The notes under the pieces are model-generated. The model was not told where the DNA came from and ran no database searches. It worked only from the letters and a program-made list of their open reading frames with translations. From a bacterium (GTDB lineage Bacteria; Fibrobacterota; Fibrobacteria; UBA11236), in contig OMJM01000060.1 in assembly GCA_900299345.1 (NCBI GenBank), forward strand, positions 1 to 52,832: 52,832 nucleotides of DNA, in the 5' to 3' direction. Both the position numbers and the translations under genes were made by a program. Position 1 is the first letter of the stretch; each line of letters starts with the position of its first letter. Positions 45,513-52,832 of this stretch are shown here, one piece after another.

Positions 45513-46708
45513 AGTCCAATAAATACGACGTCGTGGTGATCGGCGCGGGTCCGTCGGGCAGTCTATGCGCCCGCAATCTGGCGCGCAGCGGTTACAGCGT
45601 TTTGCTGTGCGAGAAACGCCCCGTGGTGGGCGTGCCCGTGCGTTGCGGCGAAGCCACCGGTCCTGTGAAGCGTTTGTCGGACTTCATGACCGTCAATCAT
45701 GACTATATCGAGACCCGTTTCACCGGCGTGATCTTCAACGGCCCCGGCGGCATCAACATCCGCTATGATGCCGGCAAAGAACTCGGTGTGATGCTGGATC
45801 GCAAGCTCTTCGATCAGGATATCGCCAATCAAGCCATGCGTGAAGGCGCGGAGCTTCAGACAAGTGCGCGCGTCACGTCCATTTCATCCACGACAGCTTC
45901 GGGGATCGGAAGAACACTGACGATTGAAAAAGACGGACAAACTTTCGAGGTTGAAGCCAAGATGGTTGTCGGCGCCGACGGCGCGGAATCATTGAGTGGT
46001 CGCTGGGTCGGGCTCAAGACGCGTCAACTGCCTCCGCTCGCATGCACGGCCGTCGAGTTGCGCGTCAAGGCCGAGGATCCCAACCCCAACCACCTAACCT
46101 TCTGGGGCGGACATGACACCATCGGCAAGGGTTACATCTGGGTGTTTCCCAAGGTGAAATCCAAGGTGGTGAACCTCGGTTCGGGCGAACTCGTGCCCAA
46201 GCTCGGCGCGCGGAACATGTACGACCTTTCCATGGAGTACAAGAAGAAGCTTTACCCCGATGCGGAGATCGAGGAAGTGCACGGCGGTTGTGTGCCCGTG
46301 AGCGGCAATCTTGAGGAGTACACGGCGGATCGCTTTCTCCTCTCCGGTGACGCAGCGCATCACACCAATCCGCTGACCGGCGGCGGCATCATGGCCGCGC
46401 TCGTGGCCGCCGAAACGGCGGCGAAGTGGATCGATAAAGGTTTCAAGGCCGGGGATCTTTCCAAGACCTTTTTGAAGCAGTACGAAGAGGAATGCTGGAA
46501 TCGCTTCGGGAAAAACCATCGCAGGGAGGCCCGTATTCGTGACTTCATCCTCGGTCTTGGCCCGCGCGATCAGGAATGGTTCTATCGCATCTTCAAAGGC
46601 ATGGTGGATGGAAACTTCTCGATGCCGTCCCGCATCGTCGGGTTCTCAGGCTTGGGCCTTTTGGCCGGCAAGAATTTCGGCTTGATGAAGAAAAGTTTTT
46701 TTTCCTAA
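45509..46708 (+). CDS. Geranylgeranyl reductase-family FAD oxidoreductase
   Basis: The 399-residue flavoprotein has an N-terminal Rossmann FAD motif VVVIGAGPSGSLCARNLA, the GGR signature PVRCGEATG near residue 50, VGADGAESLSGRW, and the second FAD motif LLSGDAAHHTNPLTGGGIMAALVAAE near residue 275. GGR proteins reduce isoprenoid chains of archaeal lipids, chlorophylls or menaquinone (MenJ). The coupled ferredoxin upstream matches archaeal GGRs, which take electrons from ferredoxin. Which isoprenoid is reduced here is unknown. A repeat-filled spacer follows. Confidence 0.9.
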   Translation: MKSNKYDVVVIGAGPSGSLCARNLARSGYSVLLCEKRPVVGVPVRCGEATGPVKRLSDFMTVNHDYIETRFTGVIFNGPGGINIRYDAGKELGVMLDRKLFDQDIANQAMREGAELQTSARVTSISSTTASGIGRTLTIEKDGQTFEVEAKMVVGADGAESLSGRWVGLKTRQLPPLACTAVELRVKAEDPNPNHLTFWGGHDTIGKGYIWVFPKVKSKVVNLGSGELVPKLGARNMYDLSMEYKKKLYPDAEIEEVHGGCVPVSGNLEEYTADRFLLSGDAAHHTNPLTGGGIMAALVAAETAAKWIDKGFKAGDLSKTFLKQYEEECWNRFGKNHRREARIRDFILGLGPRDQEWFYRIFKGMVDGNFSMPSRIVGFSGLGLLAGKNFGLMKKSFFS

Positions 46709-46711
46709 TTC

Positions 46712-46742
46712 GCTGGGCTGGCTTCGGCTTCGCTCAGCCAGC
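46712..46742. repeat. Imperfect palindrome in the GGR downstream spacer
   Basis: GCTGG(G)CTG at 46712-46720 pairs with CAGCCAGC at 46735-46742 around a CTTCGGCTTCG-type loop. It resembles the GGCTTCG..CGCTCAGCC dispersed repeats seen in many bacteria. No T tract follows. Confidence 0.7.
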
Positions 46743-46756
46743 AAAACACAATTGTT

Positions 46757-46783
46757 TTTGTGCCCTGAGTCGAAGGGCACAAA
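46757..46783. repeat. REP-like palindrome (GCCCTGAGTCGAAGGGC)
   Basis: A perfect 10-bp stem (46757-46766 with 46774-46783) closes the loop GAGTCGA. It shares the CCCTGA...TCGAAGGG core with the element at 42525-42554. It lies between the convergent GGR and NAD(P)-binding genes and could act as a bidirectional transcript end, though no T tract is present. Confidence 0.85.
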
Positions 46784-46804
46784 CAGGCGAGCGGTTATCC
46801 CACC

Positions 46805-47473
46805 CTACACTGCCGCCAGCGTATTCATATCCCTGCTGTACAGAATCCTATTCGACCAGCCTTTGTCCGCCGCGTTGATCATCGCCTTTCCGATCTTCTC
46901 CGTGCTCGTGAGATAGTTCGGAAAGAACACTTTGACGATGGGAAACACCGGCCAGAAGAAGAAGTAAAAGAATCGGTACAGCGCAGTGCGGGATTTGATC
47001 CCGTGCATGGGCTGAATCACTCCGGGGCGAAACAGATACACCGCTTTGAATGGCATGCGCGACAGGGCATTCTCGGCCTTGCCTTTGATCCGCGCCCACA
47101 TGATGGGACCTTGTTCCGTGCTGTCGGTTCCCGCGCCGGAGACAAACACCATGGTCATGTTCGGGTTCAACCGCGACAGCGTTTCGCCCGCGGCGGCGGG
47201 AATGTCGCAGGTGATCCGTTTGTAGTCCTCTTCCTTCATTCCGGTGGAGGCAACGCCGAGGCAGAAGAAACAGGCGTCGAATCCCGACAATTGATTTTCA
47301 ATCGCGGAGTAGTTCCACAGATCCTTGTGCTCGATTTCGCGGAGCTTGGGATGGCTCTGGCCGGTTTTGCTGCGGCCGATGGCGGTGACATTTTTGACGC
47401 GGTTGTCGAGCAGGCATTCGCGCAGGACACCTTGTCCGACCATGCCCGTGGCGCCGAATAGGATGATGTTCAT
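46805..47473 (-). CDS. NAD(P)-binding Rossmann-fold protein (atypical SDR/NmrA-like)
   Basis: The 222-residue protein has the NAD(P) motif LFGATGMVGQGVLRECL at the N-terminus, an RVKNVTAIGRS strand, and FFCLGVASTG and MVFVSGAGTD core strands. It resembles HTATIP2-like NAD(P)H-binding proteins and atypical short-chain dehydrogenases that lack the Tyr-x-x-x-Lys catalytic pair. A hydrophobic stretch (FFYFFFWPVFPIVKVFF) near residue 180 may associate with the membrane. Substrate unknown. The gap to the next gene upstream is 25 nt on the same strand. Confidence 0.82.
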   Translation of the reverse strand: MNIILFGATGMVGQGVLRECLLDNRVKNVTAIGRSKTGQSHPKLREIEHKDLWNYSAIENQLSGFDACFFCLGVASTGMKEEDYKRITCDIPAAAGETLSRLNPNMTMVFVSGAGTDSTEQGPIMWARIKGKAENALSRMPFKAVYLFRPGVIQPMHGIKSRTALYRFFYFFFWPVFPIVKVFFPNYLTSTEKIGKAMINAADKGWSNRILYSRDMNTLAAV

Positions 47474-47498
47474 AAGGAGGAAGTTAAGAAATGGATGA

Positions 47499-48002
47499 TT
47501 ACCAATCCCTCGCCATAAATCTTCCCCTGGTTCCCGACAAAACAGCCATGCACTTTTCCAGATTCCGGGCTTGGGCTTCGGGAGATTTCAGGTGTGAGAG
47601 ATAGCGGAGGATTTCTTTTTGCCGACTCGGGATCAGCGCGTCCCAATTTTTCTTCGCCTTCTTGTTCTTCATCAACGGACGCTCGAACCAAACCGGCATG
47701 GGATGCATTGGCCCGTTGCGGTATTCGGCGTCGAACGCAACCTCCACACGGACCTTGTCCCCGACTTTCGTACCGGAAGCTTTCCGGACAACCTCGTGCA
47801 AATACAGATAGAAGTCGCCGTTGCCGACCGGCATCATGTTGATCCGCCACGGCTCTTTCTTCGGTTCGCCGTTGATCCGCACCAGAACCGGCATCGGCTT
47901 GCGCCAATCCGGCTGCAACTTTTTCGCCCACGCGGCGTTCACCAAGACAAACGGATTGATTCCCCGGATTTCAATCAGGGCGGGGAAGGATTGTTTGGGC
48001 AT
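47499..48002 (-). CDS. YdeI/OmpD-associated family protein with DUF1905-like domain
   Basis: The 167-residue protein combines a DUF1905-like beta domain (FVLVNAAWAKKL onward, with MPVGNGDFYLYLHEVVRKASGTKVGDKVRVEVAFD) and a C-terminal helical YdeI/OmpD-associated segment (KNWDALIPSRQKEILRYLSHLKSPEAQARNLEKC). The function of this family is not established. The ATG at 48002 is preferred over a TTG one codon upstream. It probably forms a two-gene unit with the NAD(P)-binding gene. Confidence 0.78.
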   Translation of the reverse strand: MPKQSFPALIEIRGINPFVLVNAAWAKKLQPDWRKPMPVLVRINGEPKKEPWRINMMPVGNGDFYLYLHEVVRKASGTKVGDKVRVEVAFDAEYRNGPMHPMPVWFERPLMKNKKAKKNWDALIPSRQKEILRYLSHLKSPEAQARNLEKCMAVLSGTRGRFMARDW

Positions 48003-48142
48003 CAAGCAAAAATTAGTTGGGCTCTGGCTTCGATATGCCGCCCGATTTGGATAACTGAAGCGGCTACTCAGCCATCGCTTTAGGAAATTGAGAGGATATC
48101 GATCTTAAAAGAAAAATACAGGGAGTAACAAAGGTTAAGGTA

Positions 48143-48571
48143 TCAGTTTTCATTTGCAACGTGAATAGTGGCTATAACAACAGCTATTGTTACTGCTATA
48201 AAGGAAACCGTATCTTTAATTGCGCGGCCAGTCGGAATCGTTGGTGACTTCCAGACAACAAATACCCCGATTATCATTAGAAGTACCAGTAGAGTTGCCA
48301 TTACAGTAGTGGCGACAACTTTACCACGGGGCGCTATTAAACCGGCGAGATAGCCCCACAAATATCCAAAGGCTAAGCTGCTTATAAATGGTGCAACGTA
48401 TATGTAAAACCATCCATCTACAGATGCTGAACCCCAAAATTTTGCGCTTAGCCAGAAAAAACCACCAATCAAAGCCCCGCCCAGTGCCGCACCTATAATT
48501 GTTCCGAATGGCATTGCAATCCATAGCAACCATTCGTTTTGCTTTACGGTATTCGGCTCTTTCGAATACAT
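48143..48571 (-). CDS. Hypothetical AT-rich membrane protein
   Basis: The 142-residue protein has four hydrophobic helices (about residues 15-40, 50-72, 83-100 and 115-138) and no recognised domain. The gene is visibly AT-richer than everything around it, like the pair at 19.3-20.3 kb, which suggests foreign origin or weak selection. The ATG at 48571 is chosen; the longer reading to 48664 has no signal or domain. Flanks 48003-48142 and 48572-48712 hold no other gene. Confidence 0.55.
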   Translation of the reverse strand: MYSKEPNTVKQNEWLLWIAMPFGTIIGAALGGALIGGFFWLSAKFWGSASVDGWFYIYVAPFISSLAFGYLWGYLAGLIAPRGKVVATTVMATLLVLLMIIGVFVVWKSPTIPTGRAIKDTVSFIAVTIAVVIATIHVANEN

Positions 48572-48712
48572 ACAAGCGGATACTAGTAATTTGGGTTGAA
48601 CTTCAAGGCAAACCTTAAATTTCGGGGGAAAATCTCCTGAAAATCTCCATTTTTCCCAACCCAACCCTTTCTAAATTAGGACCCCGTCCAAAAACACCAG
48701 AAGGAGCCAACA

Positions 48713-50020
48713 ATGGCAGAGTTTTTCCCCGGCATCGGCAAGATCAAATACGAAGGCCCGGACTCCAAAAATTTCCTCGCGTTCAAATACTACGACGAAA
48801 ACAAGGTCGTCGGCGGCAAGACCATGAAGGACTGGCTGAAGTTTTCCGTGTGCTACTGGCACACCTTCCGCGGCGTCGGATCCGATCCGTTTGGTCCCGG
48901 CACCATCAAGCGCCCGTGGGAAGACGGCACCAACTCCGTCGAGAACGCCCTGCGCCGCATGGACGTCGCCTTCGAGTTCATGACCAAGCTCGGCAATCCG
49001 TACTGGTGCTTCCACGACCGCGACATCGCGCCCGAGGGTGCGTCGCTGGCCGAGAGCCACAAGAACCTCGACGCCTTGATCGCCCGCGCCAAGGAATTGC
49101 AGAAGGCCACCGGCATCAAGCTCCTGTGGGGCACGGCTAATCTGTTCTCCAACCCGCGCTTCATGAACGGCGCTTCCACCAACCCCGATGCGCATGTGCT
49201 TGCGTACGCCGCGGCGCAGGTGAAGAAGGCCATGGAAGTGACGCTGGAACTCGGGGGCGAAGGTTATGTGTTCTGGGGTGGCCGCGAAGGCTACATGTCG
49301 CTGCTCAACACCGATATGAAGCGCGAGCTCGATCACTTCGCCCGCTTCCTGCGCGCTGCTGCGGACTACAAGAAGGAAATCGGCTTCAAGGGCACCTTGC
49401 TCATCGAACCCAAGCCGAAAGAACCGACCAAGCATCAGTACGACTTCGACGCCGCTACGGTGATGGGCTTCCTCCGCACCTACGGCCTGGAGAAGGAATA
49501 CCAGATCAACGTCGAAGCCAACCACGCCACTTTGGCGGGTCACACCTTCGAGCACGATCTTGAAATCTCCTCGCGCTATGGCATGCTCGGCTCCATCGAC
49601 GCCAACACCGGCGACGCGCAGCTCGGCTGGGACACCGACCAATTCAACATGGACGTGAAGAGCACGACGCTCGCCATGCTCGTGGTGATGAACCAGGGCG
49701 GCATGCCCGTGGGCATCAACTTCGACGCCAAGGTGCGCCGCGAGTCCACGGATCTCGAGGACTTGTTCATCGCCCACATCGGCGGCATGGACGCGTTTGC
49801 GCGCGGCCTGATCAACGCCGACCGCATCCGTCAGGAAGGCACGTTGGGCGACTGGGTCAAGAAGCGCTACTCCAGCTACGACTCCGGCATCGGCGCGGAC
49901 TTCGAAGCGGGCAAGGCCGGCTTCAAGGAACTGGAGAAGTGGGTGCTTGCCGCCGGCGAGCCGAAGCAGATCTCCGGCCAGCAGGAGAAGTACGAAGTCC
50001 TGTTGAACCGTTACGTCTAA
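48713..50020 (+). CDS. xylA: Xylose isomerase
   Basis: XylA interconverts D-xylose and D-xylulose, the entry of xylan sugars into the pentose phosphate pathway. The 435-residue length is that of the class II (long) enzymes. Motifs include the catalytic His in [13 protein letters not shown] near residue 100, the metal-binding [16 protein letters not shown] near residue 182, the [16 protein letters not shown] segment, and the metal site [16 protein letters not shown] near residue 297. A strong ribosome site (AAGGAG) precedes the ATG, and codon use is very biased, which fits high expression. No xylulokinase is adjacent. Confidence 0.97.
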   Translation: MAEFFPGIGKIKYEGPDSKNFLAFKYYDENKVVGGKTMKDWLKFSVCYWHTFRGVGSDPFGPGTIKRPWEDGTNSVENALRRMDVAFEFMTKLGNPYWCFHDRDIAPEGASLAESHKNLDALIARAKELQKATGIKLLWGTANLFSNPRFMNGASTNPDAHVLAYAAAQVKKAMEVTLELGGEGYVFWGGREGYMSLLNTDMKRELDHFARFLRAAADYKKEIGFKGTLLIEPKPKEPTKHQYDFDAATVMGFLRTYGLEKEYQINVEANHATLAGHTFEHDLEISSRYGMLGSIDANTGDAQLGWDTDQFNMDVKSTTLAMLVVMNQGGMPVGINFDAKVRRESTDLEDLFIAHIGGMDAFARGLINADRIRQEGTLGDWVKKRYSSYDSGIGADFEAGKAGFKELEKWVLAAGEPKQISGQQEKYEVLLNRYV

Positions 50021-50041
50021 TCGACAAGACCCTCAATGTTC

Positions 50042-50074
50042 AAAAGCCCTTCCATTCCGGTGGAAGGGCTTTTT
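50042..50074 (+). terminator. Rho-independent terminator after xylA
   Basis: A 10-bp perfect stem (50045-50054 with 50061-50070), extended by A-T pairs on both sides, encloses TTCCGG and ends in a run of T residues. It isolates xylA from the DUF3450 operon. Confidence 0.92.
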
Positions 50075-50138
50075 ATTGGTTTGTAACTTACAACGCTGCG
50101 ATTTTGACCTTCCTAGCCACCGGCTTACCGAGGTTTTT

Positions 50139-50948
50139 ATGCCGATTTTTTCGAACCAGAATGCGCGAAGGGTGGTGCTCGTCCTGAGTCTTGCCCTGGC
50201 CGCCCGCGCGCAGGAAACGTTGAGCGGAGTCCAGCGTGAGCTCGATCGCGTGGAGCGCGAAACCGAGCGCGAAAAGGATCTGGACAAGGCCGAGCGCGGA
50301 CGCGCCGCCGAGTTTGAGACCCGCAAGAACGAAAAGCTGCAGGCGCTGCGCGATCAGATGAAGGCCACGGATCGCATAATCGACAGCCTGAAGCGCGCCA
50401 TGGAATTCCAGAAGGGACGCAAGGTCGCCAAGAAAAACGAGGCTGCGCAATTTCAAGCCCGGCAGAAGGAATTCCGCGATGCCATCGGCCGGGAAATTGA
50501 GACCATGAAGGCGTGGCTGGAAAAGGATTTCCCATACCAGAAGGAAAAGCGTCTCAGCGACTGGGATGATTTGGCCAAGGCCAACCAGGAAGCTTCACTT
50601 CCCGTCGAGGAAACGCTGGCGCGGCTGTTCTCACTGGTGCAGACCTCCATGGATTTCGCACAGGACACCGAAGTATATCCGGGAACCTACACCGCCACCG
50701 ATGGTGATCAGTCCGAGGGCACGTATGTGCGGCTTGGCGCCGTGATGCTGGCCTTTGCCTCCTCGGACGGACAACGCGTGGCGTATCTGTCCAAAAGCGA
50801 CAAAGGCTATGAGTGGAAGGACAAAGATTTGAGTTCGGACGCGCGCAATGGAGTTCTCACGGCCGTGCAGGTCGCGCAGGGCAAGGTCGCGCCGCAACTC
50901 GTGGCTCTGCCGCTGGCAGCCCCCAAGGTCAAGGCGGTGGGACAATGA
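50139..50948 (+). CDS. DUF3450 family exported coiled-coil protein
   Basis: The 269-residue protein has a signal peptide (cleavage after ARA near residue 23), a long charged coiled coil (residues about 28-110), and a C-terminal beta region (PGTYTATDGDQSEGTYVRLGAVMLAFASSDGQRVAYLS) typical of DUF3450. In many Gram-negatives DUF3450 genes head operons with ExbB/TolQ, ExbD and TonB homologues, as here. Its role is probably as a periplasmic partner of the proton-channel complex. The ATG at 50139 is preceded by AGGT; its stop overlaps the next start (ATGA at 50945). Confidence 0.88.
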   Translation: MPIFSNQNARRVVLVLSLALAARAQETLSGVQRELDRVERETEREKDLDKAERGRAAEFETRKNEKLQALRDQMKATDRIIDSLKRAMEFQKGRKVAKKNEAAQFQARQKEFRDAIGREIETMKAWLEKDFPYQKEKRLSDWDDLAKANQEASLPVEETLARLFSLVQTSMDFAQDTEVYPGTYTATDGDQSEGTYVRLGAVMLAFASSDGQRVAYLSKSDKGYEWKDKDLSSDARNGVLTAVQVAQGKVAPQLVALPLAAPKVKAVGQ

Positions 50949-52420
50949 ATCGCATCGCCAAGGTATTCGCAATAGGTCTGCTGGCCCTTGTGGGCGCACG
51001 CGCCCAGCAGGTCACGGTGGATGAGAAGCGTGATCAGATCGAGGCCCTGAAGATCGAACTCGATCAGGCCAAGCAAATGCGCGACAAGGTGATCGCCAAG
51101 CGCTGGGACAACAAACAGCGCGACATGGACGCCCGCGAGAAATTCAATCAGGAATATGACGATCTCAAGTCCAAGCTCGACGTCAAGACACAGGAGGCCG
51201 ATCGCCTGCACGCCGAGATCCAAAACTATTTGCGCGATGCCGAAGAAGCCGATGCACAGGCGGAAACCGAACGTGTTCAGTTTCTCTCGCTTGGCGGCAC
51301 TTTGCGCGATAAGATGCGCGAGATCGGTGACCCGCTCGGCAAATCCTTTCCCGTGCAAATTCCGGAGCGGTTGCAGAAGCTGAACGCCGTGTTGAAAGGC
51401 GCAGAGGTCAAACGCGAGGCTCCAGGCGAAGTGTTGGTCGATCTGATGAACTTCGAACGCGACGAACTGGCCCTCAGCCGCGACATTTCCCTCGAACATC
51501 GCGGCTTTGTGCGCGCCAACAAAACACCGGGCGAAGGCACCTTGTTGCGTCTGGGTTTCGTGACGGAGGCCTATCGCGATTCCAAGTCGGGTCAATCGGG
51601 CTTGTTGCTCAAGAATGCTCCGGGAACCTCCTTCACGCCGTTCGATTGGCGCGAAGATTTGCCGGTGTCCGTGGTGCAGCCGCTGAGTCTGGCCATGCAA
51701 AGCCTGGAAAAGGAATCCGCCAAAACCATTTTGATTCCCATGGACGTGCTGCTCACGCAGAACTCCGTGAAATCATACACGCATGAATCCAAAAAGGGAT
51801 TTTTCGCCACGTTGTGGAAGACGGTTAAGACGGGTGGCATTTTCATGTGGCCGCTGCTCATCATCCCGTTCATCGTGATTGGATTGTTCCTGCGCAAAAT
51901 TCTCCAGTTGTTGCGCAGTCGCAAAGGACAGGCCTTGTGCACGCAGGTCATCCTCAAGATGGAACAGGGAGATTTGGCCGCCGCCGCTTCACTGAGCGCG
52001 CGTCAATCCGGGAATCTCGCGTTGCGAGCCTTGGGCGCGGTCTCGGGATTGGGTTCGAGCGTGGGTCGTGAGCACGGCGAAAAGACAGTGAGCGAGCTGA
52101 TGCTGCACGAAGTTCCGCGTCTGGAGCGCCATCTCACCACCTTGTCCGTACTGGCCGCCGCCGCCCCGCTGCTCGGTCTGCTAGGTACGGTGTCGGGTTT
52201 GATCGCCATGTTTCAGATCATCACCGAGCATGGCGTCAACGATCCCAAGCTGCTTGCCGGCGGCATCGGCGAAGCCTTGATCGCCACGGAGACGGGTTTG
52301 CTCATCGCCATCCCGACCTTGATCGGGCACAACTATCTCGCCAACCGCGTGGACGACGCCGTGGCCGAAGCCGAGTACTACGGCATGAAGGCACTGAACG
52401 CGCGCTGGCCCCGGGAGTGA
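50945..52420 (+). CDS. MotA/TolQ/ExbB proton-channel protein with periplasmic coiled-coil extension
   Basis: The 491-residue protein has a signal peptide (MNRIAKVFAIGLLALVGARA), a periplasmic coiled-coil region of about 280 residues like its DUF3450 neighbour, and from about residue 300 an ExbB/TolQ domain: GGIFMWPLLIIPFIVIGLFLRK, then LTTLSVLAAAAPLLGLLGTVSGLIAMF and a final ETGLLIAIPTLIGHNYL helix. Such proteins form the proton channel driving TonB. The first 20 residues double as an export signal, a feature of the long ExbB1 type. A second, shorter ExbB follows. Confidence 0.92.
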   Translation: MNRIAKVFAIGLLALVGARAQQVTVDEKRDQIEALKIELDQAKQMRDKVIAKRWDNKQRDMDAREKFNQEYDDLKSKLDVKTQEADRLHAEIQNYLRDAEEADAQAETERVQFLSLGGTLRDKMREIGDPLGKSFPVQIPERLQKLNAVLKGAEVKREAPGEVLVDLMNFERDELALSRDISLEHRGFVRANKTPGEGTLLRLGFVTEAYRDSKSGQSGLLLKNAPGTSFTPFDWREDLPVSVVQPLSLAMQSLEKESAKTILIPMDVLLTQNSVKSYTHESKKGFFATLWKTVKTGGIFMWPLLIIPFIVIGLFLRKILQLLRSRKGQALCTQVILKMEQGDLAAAASLSARQSGNLALRALGAVSGLGSSVGREHGEKTVSELMLHEVPRLERHLTTLSVLAAAAPLLGLLGTVSGLIAMFQIITEHGVNDPKLLAGGIGEALIATETGLLIAIPTLIGHNYLANRVDDAVAEAEYYGMKALNARWPRE

Positions 52421-52421
52421 C

Positions 52422-52832
52422 ATGTCGGGACAGATTCCGGCATTGATGGAAAACACCTGGTACCTGCTGCAGCAGGGCGGTTGGGTCATGGGTGCGATTT
52501 TTGTCGCGGGCCAGGCCGGATGGTATTTCGTCTGCGAACGCTGGTGGCACTACCGCACACAACGTTGTGCTGTCCCGGAGTTGCTGCGCGGCGCGGAGAA
52601 CAATCCTGAAACATTGGAACGCAAGCTTCTCTCGGATCGCCGTTTGCGCGGTGTGTTCGCCGAGGTGGTGCGCGCTTTGTCCGAAGTGCGGCCGCAGGGA
52701 CGCGAAGCCATGGTGCGTCGCAGTCGCGAAGTGCTGCAGGCTTCGGGAACGCGCTTGAACCGTCACCTCAGCACCATCGCTGTGCTGGCGGGTGCAGCGC
52801 CGTTGCTTGGATTGACCGGAACCGTGGCCGGG
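52422..52832 (+). CDS. ExbB/TolQ proton-channel protein, second copy (partial)
   Basis: The start is ATG at 52422, one nt after the preceding stop, and the gene runs off the end of the window with 137 codons visible. After an N-terminal helix (WYLLQQGGWVMGAIFVAGQAGWYFV) it reads through a cytoplasmic domain to the family core LSTIAVLAGAAPLLGLTGTVAG, where the window ends. Short ExbB paralogues normally follow the long one in DUF3450 operons, with ExbD and TonB downstream. These are expected just beyond the window, but that is inference. Confidence 0.9.
   Translation, partial: MSGQIPALMENTWYLLQQGGWVMGAIFVAGQAGWYFVCERWWHYRTQRCAVPELLRGAENNPETLERKLLSDRRLRGVFAEVVRALSEVRPQGREAMVRRSREVLQASGTRLNRHLSTIAVLAGAAPLLGLTGTVAG

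Noticed and set aside
1-52832. CRISPR array, prophage or insertion sequence
   Set aside because: No direct-repeat array, phage structural gene, integrase or transposase is visible on either strand.

Overview
The window (52.8 kb, roughly 57% GC by eye) is dense, ordinary-looking chromosome of a Gram-negative bacterium. Lipoprotein signal peptides, a secreted beta-barrel candidate, an ExbB/DUF3450 (TonB-type) operon and an RND/MMPL exporter all imply an outer membrane. The metabolism suggested is fermentative and saccharolytic, with xylose isomerase, a PPi-dependent phosphofructokinase, a K+-dependent-type membrane pyrophosphatase and secreted carbohydrate-type proteins. This fits Fibrobacterota or a neighbouring phylum best, but that placement is an inference from gene content. 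I see no insertion sequence, prophage, integrase or CRISPR array.

Layout. 1-4.9 kb: the last codons of metH, a HAD phosphatase, a 2OG-Fe(II) oxygenase, then moeA-moaA, a NarM-like nitrate-reductase-associated protein and a monohaem cytochrome c. 4.9-12.4 kb: two head-to-head peptide ABC importers, yejABE-like on the minus strand and dppABC-like on the plus strand, both without ATPase genes. 12.5-20.3 kb: aspartate kinase with a DHH phosphoesterase, membrane pyrophosphatase with a tightly coupled unknown protein, a beta-barrel, a TMEM198-like membrane protein and a small AT-richer pair that includes a WapI-like immunity protein. 20.3-28.3 kb: mobA/moaC, a TlpA-like thioredoxin, murG, DedA, an SMP-30-type secreted protein, purM, moxR and asd. 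28.4-38.1 kb: gcvP, a 23-codon asparagine-synthase remnant, a DegT-type aminotransferase, an XrtA-type polysaccharide deacetylase, an MMPL exporter, a transglutaminase-like protein and tRNA-Pro(GGG). 38.1-52.8 kb: pfp, a DUF1080 secreted protein, an RsuA/RluB pseudouridine synthase, a small protein, a TIGR03960-type radical SAM protein, a ferredoxin-geranylgeranyl reductase pair, an NAD(P)-binding protein, a YdeI-like protein, an AT-rich membrane protein, xylA, and the start of a DUF3450-ExbB-ExbB operon cut by the window end.

How the genes connect. Moco synthesis is spread over two loci (moeA-moaA and moaC-mobA), and NarM points to a nitrate reductase elsewhere. PFP and the membrane pyrophosphatase are both PPi-based energy enzymes. 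LysC and Asd are successive steps of the aspartate pathway. The most unusual structures are palindromic repeats sitting exactly on gene 3' ends: two share a TGTAGGGGCG half-site and supply the TAG stop codon of the adjacent gene, and one REP-like element has become the coding tail of the radical SAM protein. The ferredoxin-GGR pair and the unknown gene coupled to the pyrophosphatase are the best leads for new biochemistry.
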